A program made the translations under genes and the position numbers. Positions 18,010 through 28,291 of a stretch of DNA of 64,000 nucleotides are shown here, in pieces. This DNA comes from Paenibacillus sp. FSL H3-0469 (GTDB lineage: Bacteria > Bacillota > Bacilli > Paenibacillales > Paenibacillaceae). Numbering within the stretch: the stretch's first letter is position 1; the number at the start of each line of letters is the position of its first letter. Location of the stretch: positions 2,666,001-2,730,000 of the forward strand of contig NZ_CP150302.1 of assembly GCF_038051945.1 (NCBI RefSeq). The letters are read 5' to 3'. The notes beneath the pieces were generated by a model, which saw only the letters and a list, made by a program, of their open reading frames with translations, was not told the DNA's origin and made no database searches.

Positions 18010-18018
18010 TAGATTATG
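18010..18018 (-). promoter_or_regulatory. Possible sigma-K -10 element
   Basis: CATAATCTA fits CATANNNTA and is 34 bases before the GTG start, leaving a leader of about 25 bases. A matching -35 AC is not evident, so confidence is low. Confidence 0.35.
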
Positions 18019-18211
18019 TATGGAAGACAATTCCAGATTGGATGAATGGCAAGTACGATTAACACATTAAGGTGTGATGATAGAAGTAACTCGGTTACTG
18101 AGGACTGCACTGTTACCCCCGCCTTGCTTGGACCAACGAGGATAGCATATACTTCCTATGTTGCCCCCTGCAAGGGACACTACCATAACCGATAAAGAGA
18201 GGTCACACATC

Positions 18212-19213
18212 ATGTTTCAAGGCAAGACGAGGACCGCCGCCTGGATCAGCTTAGGTCTCTACACGGTCCTCACCTTATTTTTCTTGTTTGTCGGCTTCAA
18301 CCGCTCATCGGCTCTGCCCGAGACGGACCTCAGGTATCGCTTGGCTTTTGACGGCATTCCGTTGCATTTTCCGGGCGGGGGTTATTCGAATCTGTGGGTC
18401 TTCAATCTGGGCAACTATCTGGCCTTCGTCCCGTTCGGCCTAGTGGTTCCGCTGCTGATCCGCTGCCGCTTCCTGCCGTTCCTCTTGGTCTTCTTAGCAG
18501 CCATTACAGGAATTGAGCTGATTCAGATGGTAACACATTTGGGTTCGTTCGATATTAACGATATCGTTATTAATACGCTGGGCGCGGTTGTCGGCTACGG
18601 TGCCCAGCGGCTGATCCGCCGCGACCTTACAACCACAAAAGGTATGCTCAAGCTCCTGTCATCAGGCGCTGTCTTGACGTTAATCGTCTACTCCGCCGTG
18701 AGCGGTATCAACTATTATCTGGATCATGGCCGCGGTGAGATCAGAGCGCTGGACCAGTTGCCCATTGAGCACGGTGAAGTGCGGTGGGAACAAGGACTCC
18801 ATAGTTTCACTATGGCACAGGAGCAGATTGAACCGGCTGTCAATCTCTATAGCCCTGATCATCCGGGAATCCATGAGTTCTCCCTGCGCCTGGATGGACA
18901 GTACAAGGAGTTAGCCGGGAATTTCGGCGTCCCTGACGATGCTATACCAGCTAAGGGCAGCGGTACCAGCAGCGTCATAATCAGCGCCGACGGAGAAGAG
19001 CTCTGCTCCCTCGATGTGAATATCGCAACGGGCGAGAATCAGCCGCTGTCTTTTCAGGTTTCAGTTGAAGGCACACAAGAGCTGACCCTTACAGTCAAAA
19101 CCGATGCTCCCGACCCGCGCACCCATGCGGTATTGTGGGACCTTACGCTCACAGAGGCCAATGCCGGCCAAAAGCTGGCAGCACAGCTTCACCGGCTGCT
19201 GGGCGGGAAATAA
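18212..19213 (+). CDS. VanZ-like membrane protein with an extracytoplasmic C-terminal domain
   Basis: A 333-residue protein starting MFQGKTRTAAW. The ATG at 18212 has GAGAGGT about 9 bases upstream; an earlier in-frame ATG lacks a site. Residues 1-150 form a VanZ-like unit of four or five membrane spans, with the family-type N-L-x-N-Y-L-A-F-V-P-F-G segment and ITGIELIQM...GSFDINDIVINTLGAVVGY. A further span near 157-177 leads to a beta-rich C-terminal domain of about 150 residues, probably outside the cell. VanZ proteins affect resistance to teicoplanin or lipoglycopeptides by an unknown route. It sits next to a surface acylation cluster, so an envelope role is likely. Confidence 0.85.
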   Translation: MFQGKTRTAAWISLGLYTVLTLFFLFVGFNRSSALPETDLRYRLAFDGIPLHFPGGGYSNLWVFNLGNYLAFVPFGLVVPLLIRCRFLPFLLVFLAAITGIELIQMVTHLGSFDINDIVINTLGAVVGYGAQRLIRRDLTTTKGMLKLLSSGAVLTLIVYSAVSGINYYLDHGRGEIRALDQLPIEHGEVRWEQGLHSFTMAQEQIEPAVNLYSPDHPGIHEFSLRLDGQYKELAGNFGVPDDAIPAKGSGTSSVIISADGEELCSLDVNIATGENQPLSFQVSVEGTQELTLTVKTDAPDPRTHAVLWDLTLTEANAGQKLAAQLHRLLGGK

Positions 19214-19225
19214 AATAAATAGGTC

Positions 19226-19267
19226 CTCCTTTGCCCGTCCAGATGAACACCGGACGGACAAAAGGAG
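19226..19267. terminator. Shared hairpin between convergent VanZ and lipoprotein genes
   Basis: CTCCTTTGCCCGTCC pairs imperfectly with GGACGGACAAAAGGAG around an 11-base loop. The minus-strand flank is richer in T. It is probably used by the acylation operon and perhaps by both genes. Confidence 0.55.
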
Positions 19268-19298
19268 CCCACCACTGATCATAATTGTGTGTACGAGA

Positions 19299-19787
19299 TT
19301 ATTTTAGGGCTTCGCTAAATGCACTTTCGATTTGCTCCGCCTCCTTGGAGACTGTGAACAAAATATAGCGGCCTTTGACCTTTAATATATGCTTTTCGAC
19401 GAGGTAAAATTGCTCGGGGCGGTAGTCTTTCAGCTTGACTTTTTGAGCCTCAATTCTTTCCATGATGTTCTCCTTAACGCTTTCCGCTTGATCCTCTTGC
19501 TTGACTCTAATCACGGCCAGTTCATTCGCTTCCACGTTCGATTCTGCCGTATACAGCACAAAATCCTGAACTACCTCTGCATCGAGATGATAGAGCTTCT
19601 TAAGCCTGTTCATATCCCCTTTGTCCATAGCTTCCATAGAGGCCGCTTGCTGGATGCGTTCCTCAATGGTATGGACAGGAACGTCTTTGGCGCCTTCCTT
19701 CTTACTGGAGCATCCGATCAGAATGCCGCATAAGCTCATGACGGCAGCCAGGACAACCAGGTATTTCATTTTCTTTCCCGGAAACAT
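19299..19787 (-). CDS. Lipoprotein of the acylation cluster (DUF4358-like)
   Basis: A 162-residue protein with an N-terminal signal ending in a lipobox (ILIGCSSKK, Cys at about 26). The mature part has the pattern MEAMDKGDMNRLKKLYHLD, then LYTAESNVEANELAVIRVK and a C-terminal YILFTVSKEAEQIESAF. These match my picture of the DUF4358 family, small lipoproteins often encoded next to MBOAT and DHHW genes in firmicutes. It is the last gene of a four-gene operon, 22 bases after the DHHW gene. A surface-exposed helper in polymer modification is inferred from neighbours only. Confidence 0.75.
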   Translation of the reverse strand: MFPGKKMKYLVVLAAVMSLCGILIGCSSKKEGAKDVPVHTIEERIQQAASMEAMDKGDMNRLKKLYHLDAEVVQDFVLYTAESNVEANELAVIRVKQEDQAESVKENIMERIEAQKVKLKDYRPEQFYLVEKHILKVKGRYILFTVSKEAEQIESAFSEALK

Positions 19788-19809
19788 CGTTACTCAACCC
19801 CTTTGTGCA

Positions 19810-20958
19810 TTATTCCACAGCATCTGCTAATGCTTTAATGGATGGATCCTCAGAAAATGTAGTCATATTATACAAAATCAGCATGTCGCGGATTTGCCGT
19901 TCTTTCATAAGCTTCAGCAGATCGCCATCATAATATCGGAGGTCTACCACATCAATTTCGCTGAAATGCGATGTTAAAAAAGGGATCAGGCTGTTTGCAT
20001 ATGAATCTTTAACAATAAGCAGCCTTCGCCCTTCCGTATGGCCGGTTGTTATGCGGATCAAGCCATGATTCCCATTGAAAAAAACAGTGTATTTATCCTT
20101 CTTGGCGAGGTTGCCCATAACGTACATCGAATCTGCACTTTGCTGTTCGTCAACATAATCTACGGAAAGAATCTCCGGTACCTTGGGATAGTACAGCTCA
20201 ATAGAATCCGGCTGGATGTGCCGAACCCCGCTCTTCGAATACAGAGAACCATAAAACTGACCGGTGACTTGGCGGATGTTGAACTCCTCTTCGTTCTTGG
20301 GTGTAAAGCTCATGGGTGCGCCCAGCTCCCGATAGGCTAGAAAAGCACCTTTGGTCGTCCAGTGGTGATCTGTTTTGTAATAGACCGGCTGCTCCTTGTT
20401 CGCCTCCAGCACGGGGAAAACATTGATCCATCGAATGTCCCCGGGATCAGAAGCTTTTATCTTGTCCCAATAGACCCTCTCGTCACCCCCGGAAGCATAA
20501 GGCGGCAGTTTATCCTTAAGTATGGAAGCTGCGGTCGGCACCAGCATCATATATTTGCGCAGACCAGGAGTAGCCTGATCAAAGGCTTGAAGGGCTTTCA
20601 GCTTGTCCTCCAAGTCTCCATGTTCGGGAGGCGAAAATTTTTGAATCAAGTATCCATCCTTGCCGATGTAAACTCCATTGCTCTCCTTCCTCCCCACCCC
20701 CTGGTCTGCCCCGGATTTCAGTCCAATCCAAAAGTCTCTCTCTATAAACTGATCCGCTAGATACGCTTCAAATTCTGAAGCAAACTTGCCTGAGCCTAAG
20801 GCTTGAAGCGAGAAGTTCGGGAACTGCTGCAGCATCCGATTCTCTGATTCGGAAAATACCTTTGCCGGGGTCAAAACGTTGACAACCAATACCGCTCCAG
20901 TAAACATAAGCAGTACAATGGCGAGTGCGCGGTAATAGACTTGGTCGTATTTCTTCAA
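19810..20958 (-). CDS. DHHW family (AlgJ/AlgX-like) extracytoplasmic acyltransferase partner
   Basis: A 382-residue protein with one N-terminal membrane anchor (about 9-30) and an extracytoplasmic SGNH-like domain. The hallmark TDHHWTTKGAFLAYREL is near 195-212. A serine block KDSYANSLIPFL near 312-325 corresponds to the AlgX/AlgJ nucleophile region. In alginate systems such proteins take the acyl group delivered by the MBOAT protein to the sugar polymer. The start is TTG, supported by GGAGG 9 bases upstream. It lies 37 bases after the MBOAT gene, so the pair is surely co-expressed. The modified polymer is unknown. Confidence 0.88.
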   Translation of the reverse strand: MKKYDQVYYRALAIVLLMFTGAVLVVNVLTPAKVFSESENRMLQQFPNFSLQALGSGKFASEFEAYLADQFIERDFWIGLKSGADQGVGRKESNGVYIGKDGYLIQKFSPPEHGDLEDKLKALQAFDQATPGLRKYMMLVPTAASILKDKLPPYASGGDERVYWDKIKASDPGDIRWINVFPVLEANKEQPVYYKTDHHWTTKGAFLAYRELGAPMSFTPKNEEEFNIRQVTGQFYGSLYSKSGVRHIQPDSIELYYPKVPEILSVDYVDEQQSADSMYVMGNLAKKDKYTVFFNGNHGLIRITTGHTEGRRLLIVKDSYANSLIPFLTSHFSEIDVVDLRYYDGDLLKLMKERQIRDMLILYNMTTFSEDPSIKALADAVE

Positions 20959-20995
20959 AGATAATCACCTCCCCAAGTGGAAACGGCTTTTATTT

Positions 20996-22402
20996 TCAAA
21001 AACGAAAGTATAAAAATGGATTGTACGTTGCATTGACCAGGTATGCTGTTGAGGCCACGATGAAGATGAAGCAGATGGCAAGCGCGGCAAACGTGCCGAA
21101 CCGGGCAAATCTGGTTCTGAACCGGGTCAGTGCTTTGCTTGGAAACGGCGTGGCACAAACCGCCAAGAACAGCAGCAGCAGAGCATTCGCCGACAGATCG
21201 TAGAGCGCCCGGTTGTCCGCGAATCCATGTGTCCCGGCGCCAAACATCGTTCCAATGAAGGTCAGGGCTGCAGGCAAATGTTCAAATTCGAAAAATACCC
21301 AGCCGATGATCACGATCATCAGGGTGTAGACATGGCTTACAAAGACAGGCAAGCGCTGAAGCTGTTTCAAGAGAATCAGCTTTTCAAGCGTGACAAAGAG
21401 ACCGAAATACAAGCCCCAAAGGATAAAATTCCAGCTCGCTCCATGCCACAATCCGGTTATAAACCATACCACCGCCAAGTTTCGCAGCTGTTTCAGCTTC
21501 CCTACCCGATTGCCGCCAAGCGGGATGTAGATATATTCACGGAACCAGGACCCGAGCGAGATATGCCACCTCCGCCAAAATTCCGTAATACTCTTGGAGG
21601 TATAAGGATAGTGGAAGTTCTCCATAAATTCGAACCCGATCATCTTACCTAAACCGCGTGCCATATCCGAATATCCGCTGAAATCGAAATAGATTTGAAA
21701 CGTAAAGGCGATAATGCCGAGCCAAGCGGACAGAACCGACAGCTCCGCCGCAGGCACCGCTTTACTGCTTGCCCACAGCAAACCGATATTGTTGGCAAGC
21801 AGTACTTTTTTGGCGAGCCCTCTGATAAACAATTCCGCCCCTTCGCCAAAACGCTCCAACGTCACTTTGCGGTTAACGAGCTGCCCCGCAATGTCTCCGT
21901 ATTTAACGATCGGTCCCGCTACAAGCTGCGGAAACATCGTCACGTAGGCGCCGAAGGAGATCAGATTCTTCTGAACAGGCATCTTCCTGCGGTAAACATC
22001 GATGATGTAAGACATCGTCTGGAACGTGTAGAACGATATGCCCACCGGAAGCGGAAGATCTGCTGCCTGCAAGTGCAGGTCGAACAACGAGTTGATATTA
22101 TCGAGCACGAAACCTGCGTATTTAAAAAATCCAAGAATCCCCAGGCTGCCAATCATGGACAGAATCAAAACTCCCCGTGCAATTACTTTACGATGCCTGT
22201 ATCTATCGATCAGGATTCCGTTCACATAATCGAATACCGTCGAGAAGATCATGAGGAAGATGTAGATGGGCTCCCCCCATGCATAGAAGATCAGACTTGC
22301 GCCGAGCAGAACAGCATTTCTAATCCTCATAGGCGAGAGATAGTAGATCAGCATGGTGACCGGCAGAAAGAGGAATAGAAATATAAGGCTGCTAAAGACC
22401 AA
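20996..22402 (-). CDS. MBOAT family O-acyltransferase (AlgI/DltB/PatA-like)
   Basis: A 468-residue polytopic membrane protein with about 10-11 spans. MBOAT blocks are clear: VAGPIVKYGDI near 165, TEFWRRWHISLGSWFREYIYIPLGG near 265-290, and the catalytic His in TGLWHGASWNF near 315-325. It moves acetyl or similar groups from a cytoplasmic donor across the membrane to surface glycans. The start is TTG with GGAGG 9 bases upstream, the same arrangement as the next gene. It is 35 bases after the SGNH lipoprotein gene. The acceptor (teichoic acid, peptidoglycan or exopolysaccharide) cannot be told from sequence. Confidence 0.92.
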   Translation of the reverse strand: MVFSSLIFLFLFLPVTMLIYYLSPMRIRNAVLLGASLIFYAWGEPIYIFLMIFSTVFDYVNGILIDRYRHRKVIARGVLILSMIGSLGILGFFKYAGFVLDNINSLFDLHLQAADLPLPVGISFYTFQTMSYIIDVYRRKMPVQKNLISFGAYVTMFPQLVAGPIVKYGDIAGQLVNRKVTLERFGEGAELFIRGLAKKVLLANNIGLLWASSKAVPAAELSVLSAWLGIIAFTFQIYFDFSGYSDMARGLGKMIGFEFMENFHYPYTSKSITEFWRRWHISLGSWFREYIYIPLGGNRVGKLKQLRNLAVVWFITGLWHGASWNFILWGLYFGLFVTLEKLILLKQLQRLPVFVSHVYTLMIVIIGWVFFEFEHLPAALTFIGTMFGAGTHGFADNRALYDLSANALLLLFLAVCATPFPSKALTRFRTRFARFGTFAALAICFIFIVASTAYLVNATYNPFLYFRF

Positions 22403-22437
22403 TCCCCGTCACCTCCAGACCTTCACCTGGCTGCATG

Positions 22438-23124
22438 TTATTTCACCCGGTCTTTCAGCAAATCGAGCATACGTGTATAAAATTCCGGTTTAAAATGAAT
22501 GCCGTCCGAACTATAAAAAGTTGTGCTGTCCGCAAATATGGAGGATAAATCGGCAAATCCGGCCTGCTTTTTGCCCGCCAGTTCTTTTAATCCCTGGTTG
22601 TAATCGTCGATATTTTTGTAGCGTGGTTCCACTTTCTCCGCTTCCGGTGTAACCGGCGTAACCGGTAAAATCGTTATGGATGCCTGCGGAAGCTTCTCCT
22701 TGATGCTGTCGATCAATTGGTCGTAGAACTTCAGTGAATACTGCTTAGGGTTATCGGTAATTTGCGGCGGCAATAGAATATCGTCGGATCCCAGCATAAT
22801 AAATACATGTTGCGGATTCCGCTCTGTCAGCTTATCAACATCTCCACGGATAAGAGCCAGCTCAACCGTCTTTCCGGCACCTGCCACTACATTGACATCG
22901 TCCAGAATGTCATGGTAAGACAGTGCCTCTGTAATCGAATCTCCCAGAAATACGCTGTTCTTAAATATTGTTTTATAGGAAATAGAGTTTGGCTGCTCCG
23001 GGGGGGCTGTTTCATTGACCTGTGGCTGAGACGTCACGTTTTGCGGATTTTGCCCACTCCCGCATGCTGCCAAGGTGAGTGCGGTACTGCCTATAACTAG
23101 CGTTAAGATGATTTTTTTAAACAT
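22438..23124 (-). CDS. SGNH/GDSL-type lipoprotein, first gene of the acylation operon
   Basis: A 228-residue protein. The start at 23124 (MFKKIILTLVIG) has GAGAGG about 10 bases upstream and gives a classic lipoprotein signal with lipobox TLAACGSG. SGNH hydrolase blocks: FLGDSITEAL (nucleophile Ser), a Gly region near VVAGAGKTVE, MLGSDDIL in place of the usual GxND, and the DGIH pair near the C-terminus. It probably acts outside the cell as an O-acyltransferase or esterase for the same polymer that the MBOAT-DHHW pair handles. The altered block III may change activity. Confidence 0.85.
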   Translation of the reverse strand: MFKKIILTLVIGSTALTLAACGSGQNPQNVTSQPQVNETAPPEQPNSISYKTIFKNSVFLGDSITEALSYHDILDDVNVVAGAGKTVELALIRGDVDKLTERNPQHVFIMLGSDDILLPPQITDNPKQYSLKFYDQLIDSIKEKLPQASITILPVTPVTPEAEKVEPRYKNIDDYNQGLKELAGKKQAGFADLSSIFADSTTFYSSDGIHFKPEFYTRMLDLLKDRVK

Positions 23125-23230
23125 GAATATTGTCCTCTCTTTATTTAGAATTAGGTTCTCTGAAAGAAAGATTAACAGGGAGAGATGCAGAACAAGTGCA
23201 GAGCAAATCAATGCTGTATCAAAAAAGAAC

Positions 23231-23261
23231 AAAAAAAAGCGCAGAACCGGGGTCTGCACTT
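23231..23261 (-). terminator. Terminator after the sensor kinase gene
   Basis: GCAGA pairs with TCTGC within GTGCAGACCCCGGTTCTGC on the minus strand, followed by eight T residues. It separates the two-component genes from the acylation operon. Confidence 0.8.
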
Positions 23262-23273
23262 TTTTCCGTATTT

Positions 23274-25091
23274 CTACGCTTTTTTATTCAATTGAAAATA
23301 AAACATCACTCCATCGGAGGTATTGTTAACGCCGTAAGGCGCACCGTGCATCTCCAGAATTTTCTTGGAGATGGCAAGACCAAGCCCCGTCCCTCCGGTT
23401 GACCGGTGGCGGGAGGTTTCACCGCGGTAGAAACGGTCCCAAATTTTCTCCAGCTGCTCGTCCGGGATATAGGCACCTTTATTTTCGATACTAATTTGAA
23501 TGGTGTCCCTCTCTTCCGAAGTGGTTACGAATATAGATTCTTGCTCCGTCGTATACGAAATCGCGTTGGTAAGGAAATTGACGAGGATCTGCTCTATACG
23601 ACGCTCGTTCCCCTCGACTTGGGCAGGGATAAGCGAAGTGTGGAGAAGCAAGTGCTTGGCTGCAAAATCCGGCGTTAATTTGGCATATACCCGCTTGATG
23701 ACTGCATCGATATAGAACGAACCGACGTCCATTTTATATGTACCCGATTCATATTTGGCCAATTCCAGCATATCCCCAATCAGCACATTCATCCGGCCGA
23801 CTTCGTCTTCCATTGCCGCAAAATAGTGATCCCGCTTATGGCTGGCAACCCCGTCATTCAAAATGGCAAGGCAGCTCTGAATGACGCTTAACGGAGTCTT
23901 CAGCTCATGGGATACGCCGGATATAAATTCTTTCCGTGTATGCTCCAACTGCTTTTCCTTCTCGATGTCCTGTTCAAGCTGGAGGATATGGGAATGCAGG
24001 CGCTCAGAAAGCTCATTAATGCTGCCCGACAAGTCTCCGATTTCATCCTTCGTTGTGACGGGAATTTTCTCCGAAAAATCGAGGTCCGCCATTTGCCGCG
24101 TGGTACGGTTGATGCGCAGCAACGGCCGGGCAATCTGACGGGAGTAGTAGAACGATGCGAGCAGTGCGAGCAGCAAGGTCACAATAACGATATACACGTA
24201 GTAGTCTTTGATGATCCCTACGGCTTCATTTACAGGCTGCAGTGACGTCATCGCGAACAGGTAGGCCGGATTTCCGTCGCTATCTTGGGTGCGGTCCACG
24301 AAAATTTTGTAGTTCACGTGATTTTCTTCAACATCTATGATCTGTTTTGCGTTGGCGCCCTCCTTAAAGTCGCCGTACAATAGATCCGCCTGGAAAGCTT
24401 TGATGCGTTCGAGGAACAGGTGATTGGTGTAACGCGAGACTCCGGCCCCTTCCGGTATCCGAACTTTCGTAATCGTTCCTTTGACCAGAAAGGTGGAATA
24501 TTGCTCCCGATATTGGACCGCGTCCGTTTGTTCGAGGACCTCGTACTCTTTGCTTACCATCTGATGATTCTGCAGCCGGCTCTCATCTCTCAGATTGGAA
24601 GGGTTCCTGCCCATCCGCTGGATCACTGGCTGGTTGTTCATGATCAAGCCTTCTATTGCGATCGCTCCCCCTTCTTCAATCCAGGGAGTGAGGAACGTTC
24701 GATTGCTGCTGAAGTCCTCCACGCTGATAAAACTGTATAAAGGTACGGTTATCGTTTTACCGGAAAGCGCCGGTTCTTCCGAAGGTTCCAGCTTAATTTC
24801 CATGAAGAAATCATCGGCATATTTTACATTTCCGCGGGTGTCCAAAGCCGTGATCCAGGTGTTATGCTTTTGAAAAAAGTCCTGCTCCAGCCTGGCCATC
24901 TCCTGCGTGTTCGAGGCATGATTCAGGTAGTCCTGTTCATAAGCCTGAACCGCCGCGTTAACGTCCTTCATTTTTTGATGAACATAAAACTGTTTGAAAA
25001 ATACGGTTTGCAGGATAAAAATAACGGCGATCAGGAACAGGCACAAGCCCGCTGTCAACAGGAACAGTTTTAGAACAATCCCCTTTTTCAT
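23274..25091 (-). CDS. Membrane sensor histidine kinase
   Basis: A 605-residue kinase. A first membrane span (about 8-30) is followed by an extracytoplasmic sensor of about 260 residues without a recognised fold, a second span (about 292-314), a HAMP linker, and the DHp helix with the phosphorylated His in SGVSHELKTPLSVI (about 395). The ATPase domain has N (FLTNAISYT), DRFYRGE and GTGLGLAISKK boxes. It overlaps the response regulator gene by 4 bases, so the two form a pair. The genes directly downstream encode surface acylation, a possible target; the signal itself is unknown. Confidence 0.92.
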   Translation of the reverse strand: MKKGIVLKLFLLTAGLCLFLIAVIFILQTVFFKQFYVHQKMKDVNAAVQAYEQDYLNHASNTQEMARLEQDFFQKHNTWITALDTRGNVKYADDFFMEIKLEPSEEPALSGKTITVPLYSFISVEDFSSNRTFLTPWIEEGGAIAIEGLIMNNQPVIQRMGRNPSNLRDESRLQNHQMVSKEYEVLEQTDAVQYREQYSTFLVKGTITKVRIPEGAGVSRYTNHLFLERIKAFQADLLYGDFKEGANAKQIIDVEENHVNYKIFVDRTQDSDGNPAYLFAMTSLQPVNEAVGIIKDYYVYIVIVTLLLALLASFYYSRQIARPLLRINRTTRQMADLDFSEKIPVTTKDEIGDLSGSINELSERLHSHILQLEQDIEKEKQLEHTRKEFISGVSHELKTPLSVIQSCLAILNDGVASHKRDHYFAAMEDEVGRMNVLIGDMLELAKYESGTYKMDVGSFYIDAVIKRVYAKLTPDFAAKHLLLHTSLIPAQVEGNERRIEQILVNFLTNAISYTTEQESIFVTTSEERDTIQISIENKGAYIPDEQLEKIWDRFYRGETSRHRSTGGTGLGLAISKKILEMHGAPYGVNNTSDGVMFYFQLNKKA

Positions 25092-25765
25092 AGCTCTTCC
25101 TCAAATTTATATCCTGAACGCACAACCGTAACAATCTGCTTGGCATGTTCCCCCAGCTTGGAACGCAAATTGCGGATATGGCTGTTGACCGTGCGATCAT
25201 CGCCTGCGAAATCATATCCCCAAATTTTCGTAATCAGTTGCTCTCTGCTGATAATGATCCCTTTGTTTTGCAACAGATAAGCCAATATTTCGAATTCCGT
25301 ATGCGTTAGACCGGAGCTGGTGCCGTCAACCGTAACGGTCCGGGATGGAAAATGGATTGAAATGCCTCCGCCGGACAACGTGTCGCTGTCATGCCCGCTG
25401 GTATGCCTGCTCTCTAGCAGCCGCTTGGCCCGTGCCAACAGAATGAGCGGGCGGTAAGGCTTCGTAACGTAGTCGTCAGCGCCAAGTCCGAACCCCAGCA
25501 ACGTATCGTCCTCATCCGAACGGGCCGTCAGTATGATAATCGGCACATTTGACGTCTTACGGATTCGCCTGCACACGGACCATCCATCCAATTCCGGCAA
25601 CATGATGTCCAGCAAAATCAAGTCCACCTCATGCTCCTGAAATAACGAGATCGCCTGCTTCCCGTCGATAGCTTCAATCACGCGATACCCCTCTTCCAGC
25701 AGATAATCCTTCATGATTTCACGCAAAATATCTTCATCTTCCACAATCAATATTGTTTTTGACAT
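25088..25765 (-). CDS. OmpR-family response regulator
   Basis: A 225-residue regulator. The receiver domain has the acidic pair (VEDED), phospho-acceptor Asp53 in LLDIMLPELDG, and the conserved Lys in YVTKPYRP. The C-terminal winged helix (about 130-225) carries LTHTEFEILAYLL and the DNA-recognition part DDRTVNSHIRNLRSKLG. GAGG lies 7 bases before ATG. It is the first gene of a two-gene unit with the kinase. Regulation of the envelope genes beside it is likely but unproven. Confidence 0.93.
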   Translation of the reverse strand: MSKTILIVEDEDILREIMKDYLLEEGYRVIEAIDGKQAISLFQEHEVDLILLDIMLPELDGWSVCRRIRKTSNVPIIILTARSDEDDTLLGFGLGADDYVTKPYRPLILLARAKRLLESRHTSGHDSDTLSGGGISIHFPSRTVTVDGTSSGLTHTEFEILAYLLQNKGIIISREQLITKIWGYDFAGDDRTVNSHIRNLRSKLGEHAKQIVTVVRSGYKFEEEL

Positions 25766-26137
25766 ATCATAACCTCACACTTTTTTGTACAACCGGGAAC
25801 GCAAAACTCATAGAACTACCAAAGTATACAATAAGGTTACCCTATATAGATAAAGATCATATGCAGATGGATTGGAGATTAAGTGGATAACGGCTGTCCA
25901 GAACTCCATACGATGGGGAATTTACTTTGCTGCGGGAACTTGCGCCTTAATATCAAAAGGACGGTATGAAAAAAGCTCCCCATGTTTTGTTCTTGAAGTA
26001 CGAAAAAGCCCGATCAGATGACCAGACTAATTCCAATATTTAATTTATATTCGTCAAACAAAACGCTATAATTTACTCTGATCTGTTGGAGCGAAAGGAA
26101 GCGGCCAAGGCTTACCATATGAAGAAGGATAGGCCTA

Positions 26138-26308
26138 GTGAATAAGCTGGGCTTTTTCAACGCAAAAAAAGAGCCCTCCATAATTGAAGACTCGTGATTG
26201 AGTGCGGTGCTTGAAAAAGCAGGGCTCCCCGCTAATCTTACACCGCACAGTCTGCGCCGCCCACATGTCTCATTACTAACCGCCCACATGCGGGTAATTT
26301 GCGGGTAA
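26138..26308 (+). pseudogene. Remnant of a tyrosine recombinase (phage/ICE integrase) C-terminus
   Basis: A single plus-strand frame, interrupted by one TGA, reads a degraded integrase tail: FFNAKKEPS, then VLEKAGLPANLTPHSLRRPHVSLLT. The last part corresponds to the LTPHSLRHTHASLL block around the catalytic Arg-x-x-His of tyrosine recombinases, with the His changed. An adjacent frame upstream (26044-26142) may hold more of the gene after a frameshift. The rest of the 25766-26353 gap shows no intact gene. The short minus-strand frame here is its shadow. Confidence 0.6.
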
Positions 26309-26353
26309 CCCTTTTAGACAATCCCTTTGAAATCAACAGGTTTCAGTCCCCTG

Positions 26354-26773
26354 TTAAATATAGAACATATAATTATCCGCCTGGCTCTCTTCCTTGAAGT
26401 TGATCAGGTCGGATAAGGTGGTGGAGTCGAGCACATCGGCGATGCTGTCGCGGATGCGCAGCCAGAGGTCGCGCTTGGCCGGGTCGTCTTCTTCGGTGAA
26501 GTCTACCGGGGAGATCGGGCCTTCCAGGACGCGGATGATATCTCCGGCGGTAATGGTGCTGGTCTCGCGGGACAGAATATAGCCGCCATAGGCTCCCCGG
26601 ATGCTCTTCACCAGGCCGGCATTGCGCAGCGGGGCGATGAGCTGCTCCAGGTAATGCTCGGACAGTCCGTTTTTCTCGGCGATGCTCTTAAGTGATGTAG
26701 GCCCTTCGCCGAATTTCAGGGCAAGCTCCATCATAATGGTTAATCCGTAACGTCCTTTGGTTGATATTTTCAA
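26354..26773 (-). CDS. cymR: Rrf2 family regulator, CymR-like
   Basis: A 139-residue winged-helix regulator. MKISTKGRYGLTIMMELAL and the HTH with NGLSEHYLEQLIAPLRNAGL are characteristic of the family. The cysteine triad that ligands the Fe-S cluster in IscR is absent, which favours CymR, the master repressor of cysteine metabolism that works with CysK in Bacillus. The gene lies between rarA and mnmA on the family-typical map, but is transcribed away from mnmA. The long 3' part DFTEEDDPAKRDLWLRIRD is typical of CymR proteins. Confidence 0.85.
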   Translation of the reverse strand: MKISTKGRYGLTIMMELALKFGEGPTSLKSIAEKNGLSEHYLEQLIAPLRNAGLVKSIRGAYGGYILSRETSTITAGDIIRVLEGPISPVDFTEEDDPAKRDLWLRIRDSIADVLDSTTLSDLINFKEESQADNYMFYI

Positions 26774-28216
<1,443 letters not shown>

Positions 28217-28291
28217 TTGCGTCCATTCCAGAGAGCTACCCTAATAAAGAAAAACTTCCTAATGGGTGAACAGTGGCGTGGTGCTCAATCT

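Noticed and set aside
26014-26289. Minus-strand frame of 91 residues
   Set aside because: It lies opposite the integrase remnant and has no ribosome site.
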